Part shown: positions 31,378 through 40,377 of the stretch, in pieces
How the letters are laid out: each line of letters starts with the position of its first letter
How positions within the stretch are numbered: position 1 is the first letter of the stretch
Program-made: the position numbers and the translations under genes
Notes under the pieces: model-generated
What the model saw: the letters and a program-made list of their open reading frames with translations, nothing else
Told to the model about the DNA's origin: nothing
The model's database searches: none
Assembly (NCBI GenBank): GCA_025149285.1
Contig: CP102274.1
Span: 640,501 to 704,500, forward strand
DNA from: Hungatella hathewayi
Lineage (GTDB): Bacteria > Bacillota > Clostridia > Lachnospirales > Lachnospiraceae
Length of the DNA: 64,000 bases
Reading direction: 5' to 3'

Positions 31378-32439
31378 ATGGAAAAACCGAGTAGGAAACT
31401 GAAGAAAACTATTTTAATACTGGGAGTTACGGGGGCAGTTTATGCAAGCTTTAAGTATCTGCTGCCCCTGGTGATTCCCTTTTTGATTGCATATATATTT
31501 GCCCTGGCACTTCGCCCTTCCGCCGTATGGCTGGAAAAGAAATGCCGGCTGCCGTTCAAAAAGAAAGAAATTCATCTGCCGTTAGCTGCCATCGGGGGCA
31601 TCCAGATCCTGATTCTGATGGTTTTGTTTGGGACGCTTCTGTATTATGGAGGCAGAAAGCTGTTTATGGAGGCAAATTTATTCTTTGACAATCTTCCGCA
31701 GATGATTAACAGCCTCGATCACTGGCTGACCGGCTGCTGCTTTTTTACTGAGAATCTGCTCCGCCTTCCCAGAGGCTTTCTCGTGAAAATGCTGCGGGAT
31801 ATGCTGGTTGGAGGCGGAAAAGCCATGAAGGATGCCGCCATGCCGTTTTTAATGGTGAACTCCATGACTGTTGTGCGCTGTTTTATAGAAGTAACGGTCA
31901 TGACCGTTATCCTGTTTATCGCCACCATCCTTTCCCTTCAGGAGATGGAAGATATCCGGATGCGCCGTGACAATTCCATTTTCCGCCACGAATTTGCCCT
32001 GTTGGGCGGCAGACTGTCCATGGTTGGAAGCGCATGGCTGAAGACACAGGGAAGCATCATGTTCCTGACCATGTGCATCTGTACCGCAGGACTGTTTCTG
32101 ATGGGAAATCAATACAGCCTCCTACTGGGGATCGGAATCGGCCTTCTCGATGCGCTTCCCATCTTTGGAACAGGAACGGTACTGATTCCCTGGGCCCTGT
32201 TTCGCCTGGTCAACGGAGACTGGCTCTATGGAATCGGCCTCTTCGTCATCTATATTATCTGCTATTTCCTCCGCCAGGTGATGGAGGCCAAAATTATGGC
32301 AGATAAGGTTGGGCTGACGCCGCTTGAAACGTTGATTTCCATGTATGTAGGTCTGCAGCTGTTCGGACTGCTGGGATTTATCCTGGGGCCGATCGGTCTT
32401 TTGATTATTGAAGATCTGGTGGAACTGTACGGCGGCTAG
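31378..32439 (+). CDS. YtvI-type AI-2E-family membrane protein
   Basis: The protein has 353 residues. The fold is that of the AI-2E transporter/PerM family: an N-terminal pair of membrane segments (LILGVTGAVYASFKYLLPLVIPFLIAYIFAL), an amphipathic region, then the conserved GIGIGLLDALPIFGTGTVLIPWAL and a final YVGLQLFGLLGFILGPIG. The spacing and the LALRP motif match the YtvI branch annotated as sporulation integral membrane protein. The substrate is unknown; ion or small-molecule efflux has been suggested for the family. ATG 31378 after ACAGGTGAG is chosen because the upstream in-frame codons lie on the leader hairpin. Confidence 0.82.
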   Translation: MEKPSRKLKKTILILGVTGAVYASFKYLLPLVIPFLIAYIFALALRPSAVWLEKKCRLPFKKKEIHLPLAAIGGIQILILMVLFGTLLYYGGRKLFMEANLFFDNLPQMINSLDHWLTGCCFFTENLLRLPRGFLVKMLRDMLVGGGKAMKDAAMPFLMVNSMTVVRCFIEVTVMTVILFIATILSLQEMEDIRMRRDNSIFRHEFALLGGRLSMVGSAWLKTQGSIMFLTMCICTAGLFLMGNQYSLLLGIGIGLLDALPIFGTGTVLIPWALFRLVNGDWLYGIGLFVIYIICYFLRQVMEAKIMADKVGLTPLETLISMYVGLQLFGLLGFILGPIGLLIIEDLVELYGG

Positions 32440-32514
32440 TGGTATACTGGTTCCATAAAAGGATCATGGCAGATGTGACACGGCAGTTCTGCCATGACAG
32501 AAATGGAGGCAGCG

Positions 32515-34203
32515 ATGGAGCCGGGCAAATTAATTGAATTTTTAGGAATACTGGAAAAATTAAAATGCAACACCCGCCATAACTGGACCACTTCGGGCAG
32601 GAGGGAGAGTGTTGCGGAACACAGCTGGCGTCTGGCGGTAATGGCGTTTCTGCTGAAGGACGAGTTCCCGGAACTGGATATGGACCGGGTGGTGGATATG
32701 TGTCTGATCCACGACTGGGGCGAGGCTGTTACCGGGGATATTCCGGCGTTTATAAAAGGCAGCACAGATGAAAAGACAGAGAGTGCCGTTCTCCGGACCA
32801 TGACGGGTTCTCTTCCAGAAGACCTGGCCCGCAGGCTTAACGGCCTCTTTGACGAGATGGAGGCCCTTCAGACGAAGGAGGCAAAACTCACCAAGGCTCT
32901 GGACAAGATCGAGACCCTGATTCAGCATAACGAGGCGGGGGCAGACACATGGCTTCCCCTGGAATACGAGCTGAATCTTACATATGGAAACGAAATATCG
33001 AACATGTCGGAGTACACCAGACGATTACGTGATTTAGTGAGACAGGAGTCTGAGCGGATTATAAGTGAAAAGCCGCTTAAGGATCAGGGATGCGGCAGTA
33101 CGGGAAGCCACAGCGCTCTGGATGATGAAACTTTTAAAAAAATAAAGGAGCTCCGAAAGGAACTCCACGAAATTCCGGAACTGTCCGGTCAGGAACGAAA
33201 GACCATGGAAGTTTTAAAAATGTTCCTAAGGAAACATACCTCCCTTTCGGTTAACGACCGGGGAAGCTGGTTCTACGCCATTCATCAGGAAGATGGCGCC
33301 GGGGAAACCGTCGTTTTCCGCGCGGACATGGACGCCATAAAAGGCGCCGGAAATATTCCTTATCATGGCTGCGGCCACGATGGCCACAGTGCTATTCTGG
33401 CCGGGCTCTGTCTCTTAACGGAGGGACGGGTATTTCAAAAGAATCTCTGCTTCCTCTTCCAGCCCGCAGAAGAGACTGGAGAGGGCGGAAAAATCTGCTG
33501 TAATTTATTAGAAGAACTGGGGGCAGACAGAGTCTACGGCTTCCACAATCTCCCGGGCTATCCGCTTGGGACTGCAGTTATGAGAAGAGAAACATTTTCC
33601 TGTGCTTCCAGAGGACTGATCATCAGGCTTACCGGTAAACCATGCCATGCCGCCTATCCGGAGCAGGGAATTAATCCAGCCTATTTGATCAGCGGGATAA
33701 TCGCTTCCCTGCCGGATTTCCTGAAACCTGAGGAATATCAGGGAATGGTACTGGCCAGCATCATCGAGGTGAAAGTCGGAGACGAATCTTTTGGCGTGTC
33801 CGCAGGTGATGGAACACTTGCACTCACTATCCGTGCCGAGCACTTAGAAGACCTGGACAAACTGGAAGGCCGTATCAGAGACGAAGCAGAATCAAAGGCA
33901 CAGGCCGAACATATGGCATGCTGCATCACCCGCCGCGACGAATTCCCGGATACCGTAAACACCGCTGAGATCGCAGACAAAAGCCGAATGCTGTTTGAAA
34001 AGGAAGGAATCCCCTGTCTCGAAGCCGCCGCCCCCTTCCGCTGGTCCGAGGATTTCGGATGGTATTTAAAGAAATCCCAGGGCATGTATTTCGGCATGGG
34101 AGCCGGCGAAGACTGCCCGGACCTCCACACGCCAGACTATGAGTTCCCGGACGAATTGATCCGAAATGCGGTCAGATGCTTATACCTGCTTGCAGAGATT
34201 TAG
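32515..34203 (+). CDS. fusion of YfbR-like HD phosphohydrolase and M20 metallopeptidase/amidohydrolase
   Basis: The frame has 562 residues and two enzyme domains. Residues 1-185 are an HD domain of the YfbR/HDDC2 nucleotidase group: RRESVAEHSWRLAVMAFLL (His), MCLIHDWGEAVTGDIP (HD) and LTKALDKIETLIQHN (Asp), with the metal ligands present. Residues about 205-562 are an M20 amidohydrolase: ELRKELHEIPELSGQE, FRADMDAI, YHGCGHDGHSAIL, FQPAEETGEGG and a final FGMGAGEDCPDLHTPDYEFPDE. No stop or shift separates them and the linker is about 20 residues. ATG 32515 lies 5 nt after GGAGG; ATG 32494 is less likely. A 10-bp inverted repeat (32464-32497) lies in the leader. Confidence 0.85.
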   Translation: MEPGKLIEFLGILEKLKCNTRHNWTTSGRRESVAEHSWRLAVMAFLLKDEFPELDMDRVVDMCLIHDWGEAVTGDIPAFIKGSTDEKTESAVLRTMTGSLPEDLARRLNGLFDEMEALQTKEAKLTKALDKIETLIQHNEAGADTWLPLEYELNLTYGNEISNMSEYTRRLRDLVRQESERIISEKPLKDQGCGSTGSHSALDDETFKKIKELRKELHEIPELSGQERKTMEVLKMFLRKHTSLSVNDRGSWFYAIHQEDGAGETVVFRADMDAIKGAGNIPYHGCGHDGHSAILAGLCLLTEGRVFQKNLCFLFQPAEETGEGGKICCNLLEELGADRVYGFHNLPGYPLGTAVMRRETFSCASRGLIIRLTGKPCHAAYPEQGINPAYLISGIIASLPDFLKPEEYQGMVLASIIEVKVGDESFGVSAGDGTLALTIRAEHLEDLDKLEGRIRDEAESKAQAEHMACCITRRDEFPDTVNTAEIADKSRMLFEKEGIPCLEAAAPFRWSEDFGWYLKKSQGMYFGMGAGEDCPDLHTPDYEFPDELIRNAVRCLYLLAEI

Positions 34204-34290
34204 GTACTGTGGAAAGAAGAAATATAAATTGCTTTTACAAGATTGGACATTGAGAGGGAGAAAAGATGAAAAAAGTGGCCGTCATCACCC

Positions 34291-34319
34291 TTGACAAAGA
34301 AATCCAAATAGCGTAAAAT
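34291..34319 (+). promoter_or_regulatory. promoter of the proS T-box leader
   Basis: A perfect TTGACA (34291-34296), 17 bp, and TAAAAT (34314-34319). Transcription should begin near 34326, giving a leader of about 290 nt. Confidence 0.8.
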
Positions 34320-34325
34320 CAACCA

Positions 34326-34573
34326 TACAAACCAACATGACAACATACGTTTCAGACGTGGAAGAGGATTAGTAAGCGATGATGCATTCCAGAGAGAGGG
34401 TCACTGGTGGAAGACCTTCATGCCCCTGGTCGCCCAACCTGCCTTGGAGTCCCGCAGCAAACTGCGGCGCATATCCGGCGTTATCGGAGATACAAGTGAG
34501 TCACATTGTGGCTAAATTGGGTGGTACCACCGAGCTGTTCGGTCCCTTGTATGGGGATCGGCGGCTCTTTTTC
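34326..34573 (+). ncRNA. T-box riboswitch controlling proS (specifier CCU)
   Basis: Stem I includes AGAGAGAGGG (34391-34400). The specifier region reads CAA-CCT-GCC-TTGGAG, which aligns with the usual GAA-codon-ACC-TTGGAG layout and gives CCU (34438-34440), a proline codon. The antiterminator T-box AATTGGGTGGTACCACC is at 34516-34532. The terminator pairs 34532-34546 with 34551-34567, largely through G-U pairs, and ends in TTTTT. Uncharged tRNA-Pro should let transcription into proS continue. The exact 5' boundary is inferred from the promoter. Confidence 0.92.
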
Positions 34574-34618
34574 GTTTCATAGAAAAATACGTAATTTAAC
34601 AGGTAAAGGAGAATGATT

Positions 34619-36052
34619 ATGGCAAAGGACAAAAAGTTAGTAGAAGCAATCACATCCATGGATGTGGACTTCGCCCAGTGGTATACCGATGTGGTGAAGA
34701 AAGCGGAACTCATCGACTATTCCAGCGTAAAGGGCTGTATGGTGATCAAACCGGCCGGCTACGCGATCTGGGAGAACATCCAGAAGGAACTGGACAGCAG
34801 ATTTAAAACGGTTGGCGTGGAGAATGTATACATGCCGATGTTTATCCCGGAAAGCCTGCTCCAGAAGGAGAAAGACCATGTGGAGGGATTTGCGCCGGAG
34901 GTGGCGTGGGTGACATACGGTGGCCTGGAGCCGCTTACAGAGCGCCTCTGCGTGAGACCGACCTCCGAGACTCTGTTTTGTGATTTTTATGCAAGAGATA
35001 TTCATTCCTACCGTGATCTTCCAAAGGTATATAACCAGTGGTGTTCCGTCGTTCGCTGGGAAAAGACGACGAGACCGTTCCTTCGTTCCCGTGAGTTCTT
35101 ATGGCAGGAAGGCCATACGGCTCATGCCACGGCAGAGGATGCACAGGCCAGAACCGAGCAGATGTTAAACCTCTATGCTGATTTCTGTGAGGAAGTTCTG
35201 GCCATGCCGGTAATCCGCGGCCAGAAGACCGACAAGGAGAAGTTCGCCGGAGCGGAAGCCACCTACACCATCGAGGCGCTGATGCACGACGGCAAGGCGC
35301 TGCAGTCCGGAACGAGCCACAACTTCGGCGATGGATTCGCAAAAGCCTTTGAAATCCAGTATTCTGATAAAGAAAATAAACTGCAGTACGTACACCAGAC
35401 CTCCTGGGGTATGAGTACCCGTCTGATCGGCGGTATCATCATGGTACACGGCGATGACAACGGCCTTGTTCTGCCTCCGAGAATCGCACCGGTTCAGGTG
35501 ATGATCGTCCCGATTCAGCAGGCGAAGGAAGGTGTTCTGGAAAAGGCGGCTGAGATCAAATCCGTTCTGTCGGGTTACCGTGTGAAGGTGGATGACACCG
35601 ATAAGAGCCCGGGCTGGAAATTTGCAGAGTCCGAGATGCGCGGCATACCGGTCCGCGTGGAGATCGGCCCGAAGGATATTGAGGCAGGCCAGGCCATTCT
35701 GGTACGCCGCGATACCCATGAGAAGATATCCGTTTCCTTAGAGGAGATCGGCCAGAAGGTGGGAGAACTGCTTGACACAATCCAGCACGATATGTACGAG
35801 CGCGCACTGGCACACCGCGAGGCCCATACGTATGAGGCGACTGATTTTGATACATTTACAAAGACCATCGAAGAGAAGCCGGGCTTCGTAAAAGCCATGT
35901 GGTGCGGATGCCAGGAATGTGAAGACAAGATCAGGGAACTGACAGGAGCGACTTCCCGCTGTATGCCATTTAAGCAGGAGAAGCTTTCCGATACGTGTAT
36001 CTGCTGCGGAAAGCCGGCGACGAAGATGGTATACTGGGGCCGTGCGTATTAA
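34619..36052 (+). CDS. proS: prolyl-tRNA synthetase, short (archaeal/eukaryal-like) type
   Basis: The protein has 477 residues. It begins with [27 protein letters not shown] and [18 protein letters not shown], the start of the short ProRS type that lacks the editing insertion of the long bacterial enzyme. Class II motifs are visible: motif 2 in [32 protein letters not shown] and motif 3 in [23 protein letters not shown]-terminal zinc-type cluster appears as [10 protein letters not shown] and [16 protein letters not shown] lies 7 nt before ATG 34619, so the ATG at 34613 is less likely. Expression is controlled by the T-box upstream. Confidence 0.95.
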   Translation: MAKDKKLVEAITSMDVDFAQWYTDVVKKAELIDYSSVKGCMVIKPAGYAIWENIQKELDSRFKTVGVENVYMPMFIPESLLQKEKDHVEGFAPEVAWVTYGGLEPLTERLCVRPTSETLFCDFYARDIHSYRDLPKVYNQWCSVVRWEKTTRPFLRSREFLWQEGHTAHATAEDAQARTEQMLNLYADFCEEVLAMPVIRGQKTDKEKFAGAEATYTIEALMHDGKALQSGTSHNFGDGFAKAFEIQYSDKENKLQYVHQTSWGMSTRLIGGIIMVHGDDNGLVLPPRIAPVQVMIVPIQQAKEGVLEKAAEIKSVLSGYRVKVDDTDKSPGWKFAESEMRGIPVRVEIGPKDIEAGQAILVRRDTHEKISVSLEEIGQKVGELLDTIQHDMYERALAHREAHTYEATDFDTFTKTIEEKPGFVKAMWCGCQECEDKIRELTGATSRCMPFKQEKLSDTCICCGKPATKMVYWGRAY

Positions 36053-36114
36053 GGTACCGGTGATCCAACCGTACGGCTTCTGTAATAGACCGATAATAGA
36101 AATGAGATGATGGC

Positions 36115-37347
36115 ATGGTGAAAGAAATACGGGTTCCGGCGGATGCGGAGCAGATCATTGAAAAACTGAATGAGCACGGATTTGAGGCGTATGTCGTGGG
36201 CGGGTGCGTCCGCGACAGCCTGCTGGGAAAGGAGCCGGAGGACTGGGATATCACCACTTCGGCCAGGCCTGGGGAAGTGAAATCCATTTTCAGCCGGACG
36301 ATCGATACGGGGATCCAGCACGGCACGGTTACAGTAATGCTTAACCGGCAGGGATATGAGGTGACCACGTACCGGGTGGACGGTGAGTATGAGGATGGGC
36401 GTCATCCGAAGTCCGTAGATTTCACTACCAGCCTTTTAGAAGACTTGAAACGCCGTGATTTCACCATCAACGCCATGGCTTACAACAGCCGTGAGGGGCT
36501 GGTGGATGCATTTGGCGGTATCGAGGATTTGGAGAACCGGGTGATCCGGTGCGTCGGCAGCGCCGTGAACCGTTTTACCGAGGATGCGCTTCGGATCTTA
36601 AGAGCAGTCCGGTTTTCCGCGCAGCTGGATTTCCGGATTGAGGACGAGACTTATGAGGCGATTTCCATCATTGCCCCTAATTTAGAAAAGGTGAGCAAAG
36701 AACGGATTGCCACGGAGCTTACGAAGCTTCTGCTGTCCTCCCATCCGGAAAAGATGAAGAGAGTATCCGATACGGGGGCTTCACGCTACGTCTCCGAACC
36801 ATTTTGCAGGGCGGCTGCGCTTAACAAGGACGAGCTGCGTCCGCTGGGGCTTCTGCCTGCTGTAAAATATATGAGGTGGGCCGGGCTTCTCCGCAGGGAG
36901 CAGGGGGAGACGGCAGCAGCCATACTTCGGGATTTAAAGATGGATTGTGATACCATGGATAAAGTAAAAATACTTGTTTCCCGGTGGAGAATACCGATTT
37001 CCGCAGAGAAACCGGCGATTCGCCGGGTGATGAATCAGATTCCTCCGGATCTCTTGGACAGCCTGCTCTGTTTCCAGGAGGTCTTTGCCGCAGAGCTGGG
37101 CGAAGGCTATAGAGAGACGTTAAAGGCGGTGAAGACGCTTGCGGAAGAGATCCGCAGGGACGGTGATCCGGTAAATCTAAAGGAACTGGCCGTGGATGGC
37201 CGCGATCTGATGGCGGCCGGCATGAAGCCGGGGCCAGCGCTTGGAAAGACGCTGAATGCGCTGATGGAGCAGGTGCTGGAGCAGCCGGAGTGCAACACGA
37301 GAGAGTATCTGCTGAATGCCGCCGGATTGAAATGCGAGTTACCATAA
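36115..37347 (+). CDS. cca: CCA tRNA nucleotidyltransferase
   Basis: The protein has 410 residues of the class II polymerase-beta type that adds or repairs the 3' CCA of tRNA. Motif A is YVVGGCVRDSLLGKEPEDWDITTSA (about residues 23-47; catalytic Asp pair in DWD), motif B RRDFTINAMAY, motif C region DALRILRAVRFSAQLDF and motif D/E helices after KERIATELTKLL. The C-terminal half is helical and more variable. In keeping with this, the two tRNA genes in the window do not encode CCA. ATG 36115 has a weak ribosome site. A strong terminator follows 14 bp after the stop. Confidence 0.93.
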   Translation: MVKEIRVPADAEQIIEKLNEHGFEAYVVGGCVRDSLLGKEPEDWDITTSARPGEVKSIFSRTIDTGIQHGTVTVMLNRQGYEVTTYRVDGEYEDGRHPKSVDFTTSLLEDLKRRDFTINAMAYNSREGLVDAFGGIEDLENRVIRCVGSAVNRFTEDALRILRAVRFSAQLDFRIEDETYEAISIIAPNLEKVSKERIATELTKLLLSSHPEKMKRVSDTGASRYVSEPFCRAAALNKDELRPLGLLPAVKYMRWAGLLRREQGETAAAILRDLKMDCDTMDKVKILVSRWRIPISAEKPAIRRVMNQIPPDLLDSLLCFQEVFAAELGEGYRETLKAVKTLAEEIRRDGDPVNLKELAVDGRDLMAAGMKPGPALGKTLNALMEQVLEQPECNTREYLLNAAGLKCELP

Positions 37348-37360
37348 AACAGGAGAAGCC

Positions 37361-37427
37361 GTTTGGCCCCTGCCCGCGTCTGTTTGAAAAAGCAGCTGCG
37401 GATGCAGGGGCCAAACTTTCTTTTTTC
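37361..37427 (+). terminator. intrinsic terminator after cca
   Basis: GTTTGGCCCCTGC (37361-37373) pairs perfectly with GCAGGGGCCAAAC (37404-37416), then TTTCTTTTTTC. Confidence 0.9.
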
Positions 37428-37429
37428 AC

Positions 37430-37458
37430 GTATATTTCCGTTCCGCCGCTCATACCCT
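37430..37458 (+). promoter_or_regulatory. sigma-E-like promoter of the cotS-type gene
   Basis: GTATATT (37430-37436), 14 bp, CATACCCT (37451-37458). This is the best match to a mother-cell promoter in the window. Confidence 0.6.
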
Positions 37459-37495
37459 AGAAGTAGCCGATGAGCTAAGAGTTGGAGGGGTGGTT

Positions 37496-38473
37496 GTGAT
37501 AGAGAAATACACAGAGGTGCTTTCGCAGTATGAGCTTGAAATTCTGGATGTGAGACGCGGCCGCGGCGCCTGGCTGTGTGAGACAAACCAGGGCCTGAAG
37601 CTTCTCAGAGAATATAAAGGGACCATAAAACGGCTGGAATTCGAAGACCAGGTATTTACGCAGCTGGAAGAGGCCTGGCACCCTTTTGTGGACCGTTATG
37701 TGAGAAACCGTGAAGGCGAACTGCTTTCCAGCGCGGATGACGGGACGAGATGGATCGTAAAAGACTGGTATGCCGACAGGGAGTGCAATTTAAAAGACGA
37801 CAGGGAAGTCCTCAGAGCCATTACGCAGATTGCCAGTTTACATAAAATGTTGCGAAAAATCGAATTCAAGGAAGAGTGGAATCTCGGTTCCATACTCGTG
37901 CAGCTTCCGGGAGATGAGATGGAGCGCCATAACAGGGAGCTTATACGGGCGCGTTCCTTTATCAGGAACAAGAGGAAAAAGACGGAGTTTGAACTCTGCG
38001 TCATAGGAAATTATGACATGTTTTTTGAACAGGCCAGGGACGCCAGACTCGGCATGAAGGAGTTTTGTGAGCGCTATGGAGAGGAAGAGTGTTACCTGTG
38101 CCACGGGGACTTGAACCAGCACCATATCCTGATGTGCCCGAGAGATGTGGCTGTAGTGGAATTTAACCGGATGCATCTGGGAATGCAGATGGAAGACCTG
38201 TACCATTTTATGAGAAAGGCCATGGAGAAGCACGACTGGAGTTTAAAACTCGGCACCTCCATGTTGGAAACGTATTCCAGAATTCTTCCGCTGTCGGACA
38301 CAGACAGAACCTGCCTTTACTATCTGTTTTTGTATCCGGAAAAATACTGGAAACAGATTAATTTCTACTACAATGCCAACAAAGCATGGATTCCGGCCAG
38401 AAATATTGAGAAATTAAAGGATTTGGAATTGCAGCAGCCGCTTCGCAATGAGTTCCTTTCCAGAATTAAATAA
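37496..38473 (+). CDS. CotS-family spore coat protein (kinase-like fold)
   Basis: The protein has 325 residues with an aminoglycoside-phosphotransferase/CotS-like fold. The N-lobe reads YELEILDVRRGRGAWLCETNQGLKLLREYKGT (the Lys equivalent of kinases), and the catalytic-loop-like segment is CHGDLNQHHIL. The usual metal Asp region becomes VAVVEFNRMHLGMQMEDLYHFMRK, with Glu-Phe-Asn where active kinases often have an Asp, so activity is uncertain. CotS-family proteins are spore coat or assembly factors in Bacillus and Clostridia. The start is probably GTG 37496, 7 nt after GGAGG. The sigma-E-like promoter supports mother-cell expression. Confidence 0.82.
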   Translation: MIEKYTEVLSQYELEILDVRRGRGAWLCETNQGLKLLREYKGTIKRLEFEDQVFTQLEEAWHPFVDRYVRNREGELLSSADDGTRWIVKDWYADRECNLKDDREVLRAITQIASLHKMLRKIEFKEEWNLGSILVQLPGDEMERHNRELIRARSFIRNKRKKTEFELCVIGNYDMFFEQARDARLGMKEFCERYGEEECYLCHGDLNQHHILMCPRDVAVVEFNRMHLGMQMEDLYHFMRKAMEKHDWSLKLGTSMLETYSRILPLSDTDRTCLYYLFLYPEKYWKQINFYYNANKAWIPARNIEKLKDLELQQPLRNEFLSRIK

Positions 38474-38551
38474 CACAATTTCGCTTTCCTTTTAGACTGT
38501 TATGATTTATAATGTTGATAACAGAATGGAGAGAAAGGAGTATTGTGTTTT

Positions 38552-40288
38552 ATGAAAGACTATAAGAGTATTTATGAAGAATGGCTGGCTAATCCATACT
38601 TCGATGAGGCTACGAAAGAAGAACTCCGGTCCATTAAAGAGGACGAGAATGAAATGAAAGAAAGGTTTTATCAGGATCTGGAATTTGGCACGGCCGGCCT
38701 GCGCGGCGTGATCGGCGCAGGTATCAACCGTATGAATATTTATGTGGTACGCAGGGCAACCCAGGGGCTTGCCAATTACATTATCAAGCAGGGCGGCGCG
38801 GATAAGGGCGTGGCGATTGCTTACGATTCGAGACATATGTCTCCGGAATTTGCAGAGGAAGCGGCCCTTACTCTGGCGGCCAACGGCATTAAGGCCTATA
38901 AATTCGAATCCCTGCGTCCGACTCCTGAACTTTCCTTCGCAGTCAGGGAACTGGGCTGTATCGCCGGTATCAACATCACCGCAAGCCACAACCCGCCTGA
39001 GTATAACGGATACAAGGTATACTGGGAGGACGGCGCGCAGTTTACCCCGCCTCATGACAAGGGGGTAACTGCGGAAGTACTTGCAATTACAGACCTTTCC
39101 ACCGTGAAGACCACCGATGTGGAATCTGCAAAGGCGGCGGGCAAGTATGAGATCATCGGCGAGGCGATTGATGATAAATACATCGCCCAGGTAAAAGCCC
39201 AGGTGGTGAACCAGGATGCCATCGATAAGATGCAGGACAGCATTCAGATTGTCTATACTCCACTCCACGGCACCGGCAATATTCCGGCCAGAAGAGCGCT
39301 GGCGGAGATCGGCTTCACCCACGTTTATGTGGTTCCGGAGCAGGAACTTCCGGATGGGGATTTCCCGACTGTCAGCTATCCGAATCCGGAGGCAGAGGAA
39401 GCCTTTGAGCTGGGCCTGGCGCTGGCAAAGGAGAAGGATGCCGATTTAGTTCTGGCGACCGACCCGGATGCAGACCGCCTCGGAGTTTACGTAAAAGATA
39501 CGAAGTCCGGCCAGTACATTCCGCTTACAGGAAATATGTCAGGTTCCCTGTTATGTGAATACGTTCTGAGCCAGAAGAAGGAACGCGGAGCGATTCCGGC
39601 AGATGGACAGGTGGTGAAGTCCATCGTTACCACTAATCTGGTTGATGCGGTGGCGAAGTCCTACGGATGCGAGCTGATTGAAGTACTGACCGGATTTAAG
39701 TATATCGGCCAGCAGATTTTAAAAGAAGAGAACACGGGATACGGAACGTATTTATTCGGTCTGGAGGAGAGTTACGGCTGTCTGATCGGAACGTATGCCC
39801 GTGATAAAGACGCGATTTCCGCCACGGTAGCGCTCTGCGAGGCGGCCGCTTATTATAAGATGAAGGGCATGACCTTATGGGATGCCATGATTGCCATCTA
39901 TGAGAAGTACGGCTACTATAAAGACGCTGTCAAGTCCATCGGACTGAAGGGAATCGAGGGCCAGGCAAAGATCCAGGCCATCATGGATACATTAAGAAAC
40001 AACACACCAACCGAAGTGGGCGGATACAGGACAGTCTCTGCCAGGGACTACAAGCTGGATACGATTAAGGATATGGAAAACGGCGAAGTAAAACCGACCG
40101 GACTTCCGGAATCAAACGTTCTCTATTACGATCTCACCGATGACGCATGGCTGTGTGTAAGGCCATCCGGCACAGAGCCGAAGATCAAGTTCTACTATGG
40201 GATCAAGGGCACTTCCCTTGCGGATGCGGATGAGAAATCTGCGAAGCTGGGGGAAGCGGTGATGGCCATGGTGGATTCCATGATGTGA
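38552..40288 (+). CDS. pgcA: phosphoglucomutase/phosphomannomutase
   Basis: The protein has 578 residues, the length of the bacterial alpha-phosphoglucomutase PgcA group. ITASHNPPEYNGYK carries the phosphoserine (Ser145); the metal loop is ATDPDADRLGV; the sugar loop is GLEESYGCL; the phosphate-binding loop is VRPSGTEPKIKFY. It interconverts glucose 1-phosphate (alpha) and glucose 6-phosphate for glycogen, wall precursors and sugar breakdown. It would take the alpha-glucose 1-phosphate expected from the GH13_18 enzyme. ATG 38552 is preferred; the in-frame TTG at 38543 is too close to AAAGGAG. A bidirectional terminator follows. Confidence 0.93.
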   Translation: MKDYKSIYEEWLANPYFDEATKEELRSIKEDENEMKERFYQDLEFGTAGLRGVIGAGINRMNIYVVRRATQGLANYIIKQGGADKGVAIAYDSRHMSPEFAEEAALTLAANGIKAYKFESLRPTPELSFAVRELGCIAGINITASHNPPEYNGYKVYWEDGAQFTPPHDKGVTAEVLAITDLSTVKTTDVESAKAAGKYEIIGEAIDDKYIAQVKAQVVNQDAIDKMQDSIQIVYTPLHGTGNIPARRALAEIGFTHVYVVPEQELPDGDFPTVSYPNPEAEEAFELGLALAKEKDADLVLATDPDADRLGVYVKDTKSGQYIPLTGNMSGSLLCEYVLSQKKERGAIPADGQVVKSIVTTNLVDAVAKSYGCELIEVLTGFKYIGQQILKEENTGYGTYLFGLEESYGCLIGTYARDKDAISATVALCEAAAYYKMKGMTLWDAMIAIYEKYGYYKDAVKSIGLKGIEGQAKIQAIMDTLRNNTPTEVGGYRTVSARDYKLDTIKDMENGEVKPTGLPESNVLYYDLTDDAWLCVRPSGTEPKIKFYYGIKGTSLADADEKSAKLGEAVMAMVDSMM

Positions 40289-40307
40289 TAGAATAATAAT
40301 GAAGTGT

Positions 40308-40343
40308 AAAAACGCCTGTGGAATCAAAAACACAGGCGTTTTT
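40308..40343. terminator. bidirectional terminator
   Basis: AAAAACGCCTGTG (40308-40320) pairs with CACAGGCGTTTTT (40331-40343). The A-run and T-run allow use in both directions, ending pgcA and the convergent efflux operon. Confidence 0.9.
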
Positions 40344-40377
40344 CAAATGATTCAGGACTGTTATAGTCGTCAAACAT

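Noticed and set aside
34266..34313. 15-16 codon frame MKKVAVITLDKEIQIA with a good ribosome site
   Set aside because: It overlaps the perfect proS promoter and is too short to judge; it may be a gene remnant, but nothing else supports it.
36115..38473. cca and the cotS-type gene as one operon
   Set aside because: A strong terminator (37361-37427) and a new promoter (37430-37458) lie between them.
38507..39322. Minus-strand open frame of 271 residues
   Set aside because: Antisense to the well-supported phosphoglucomutase gene.
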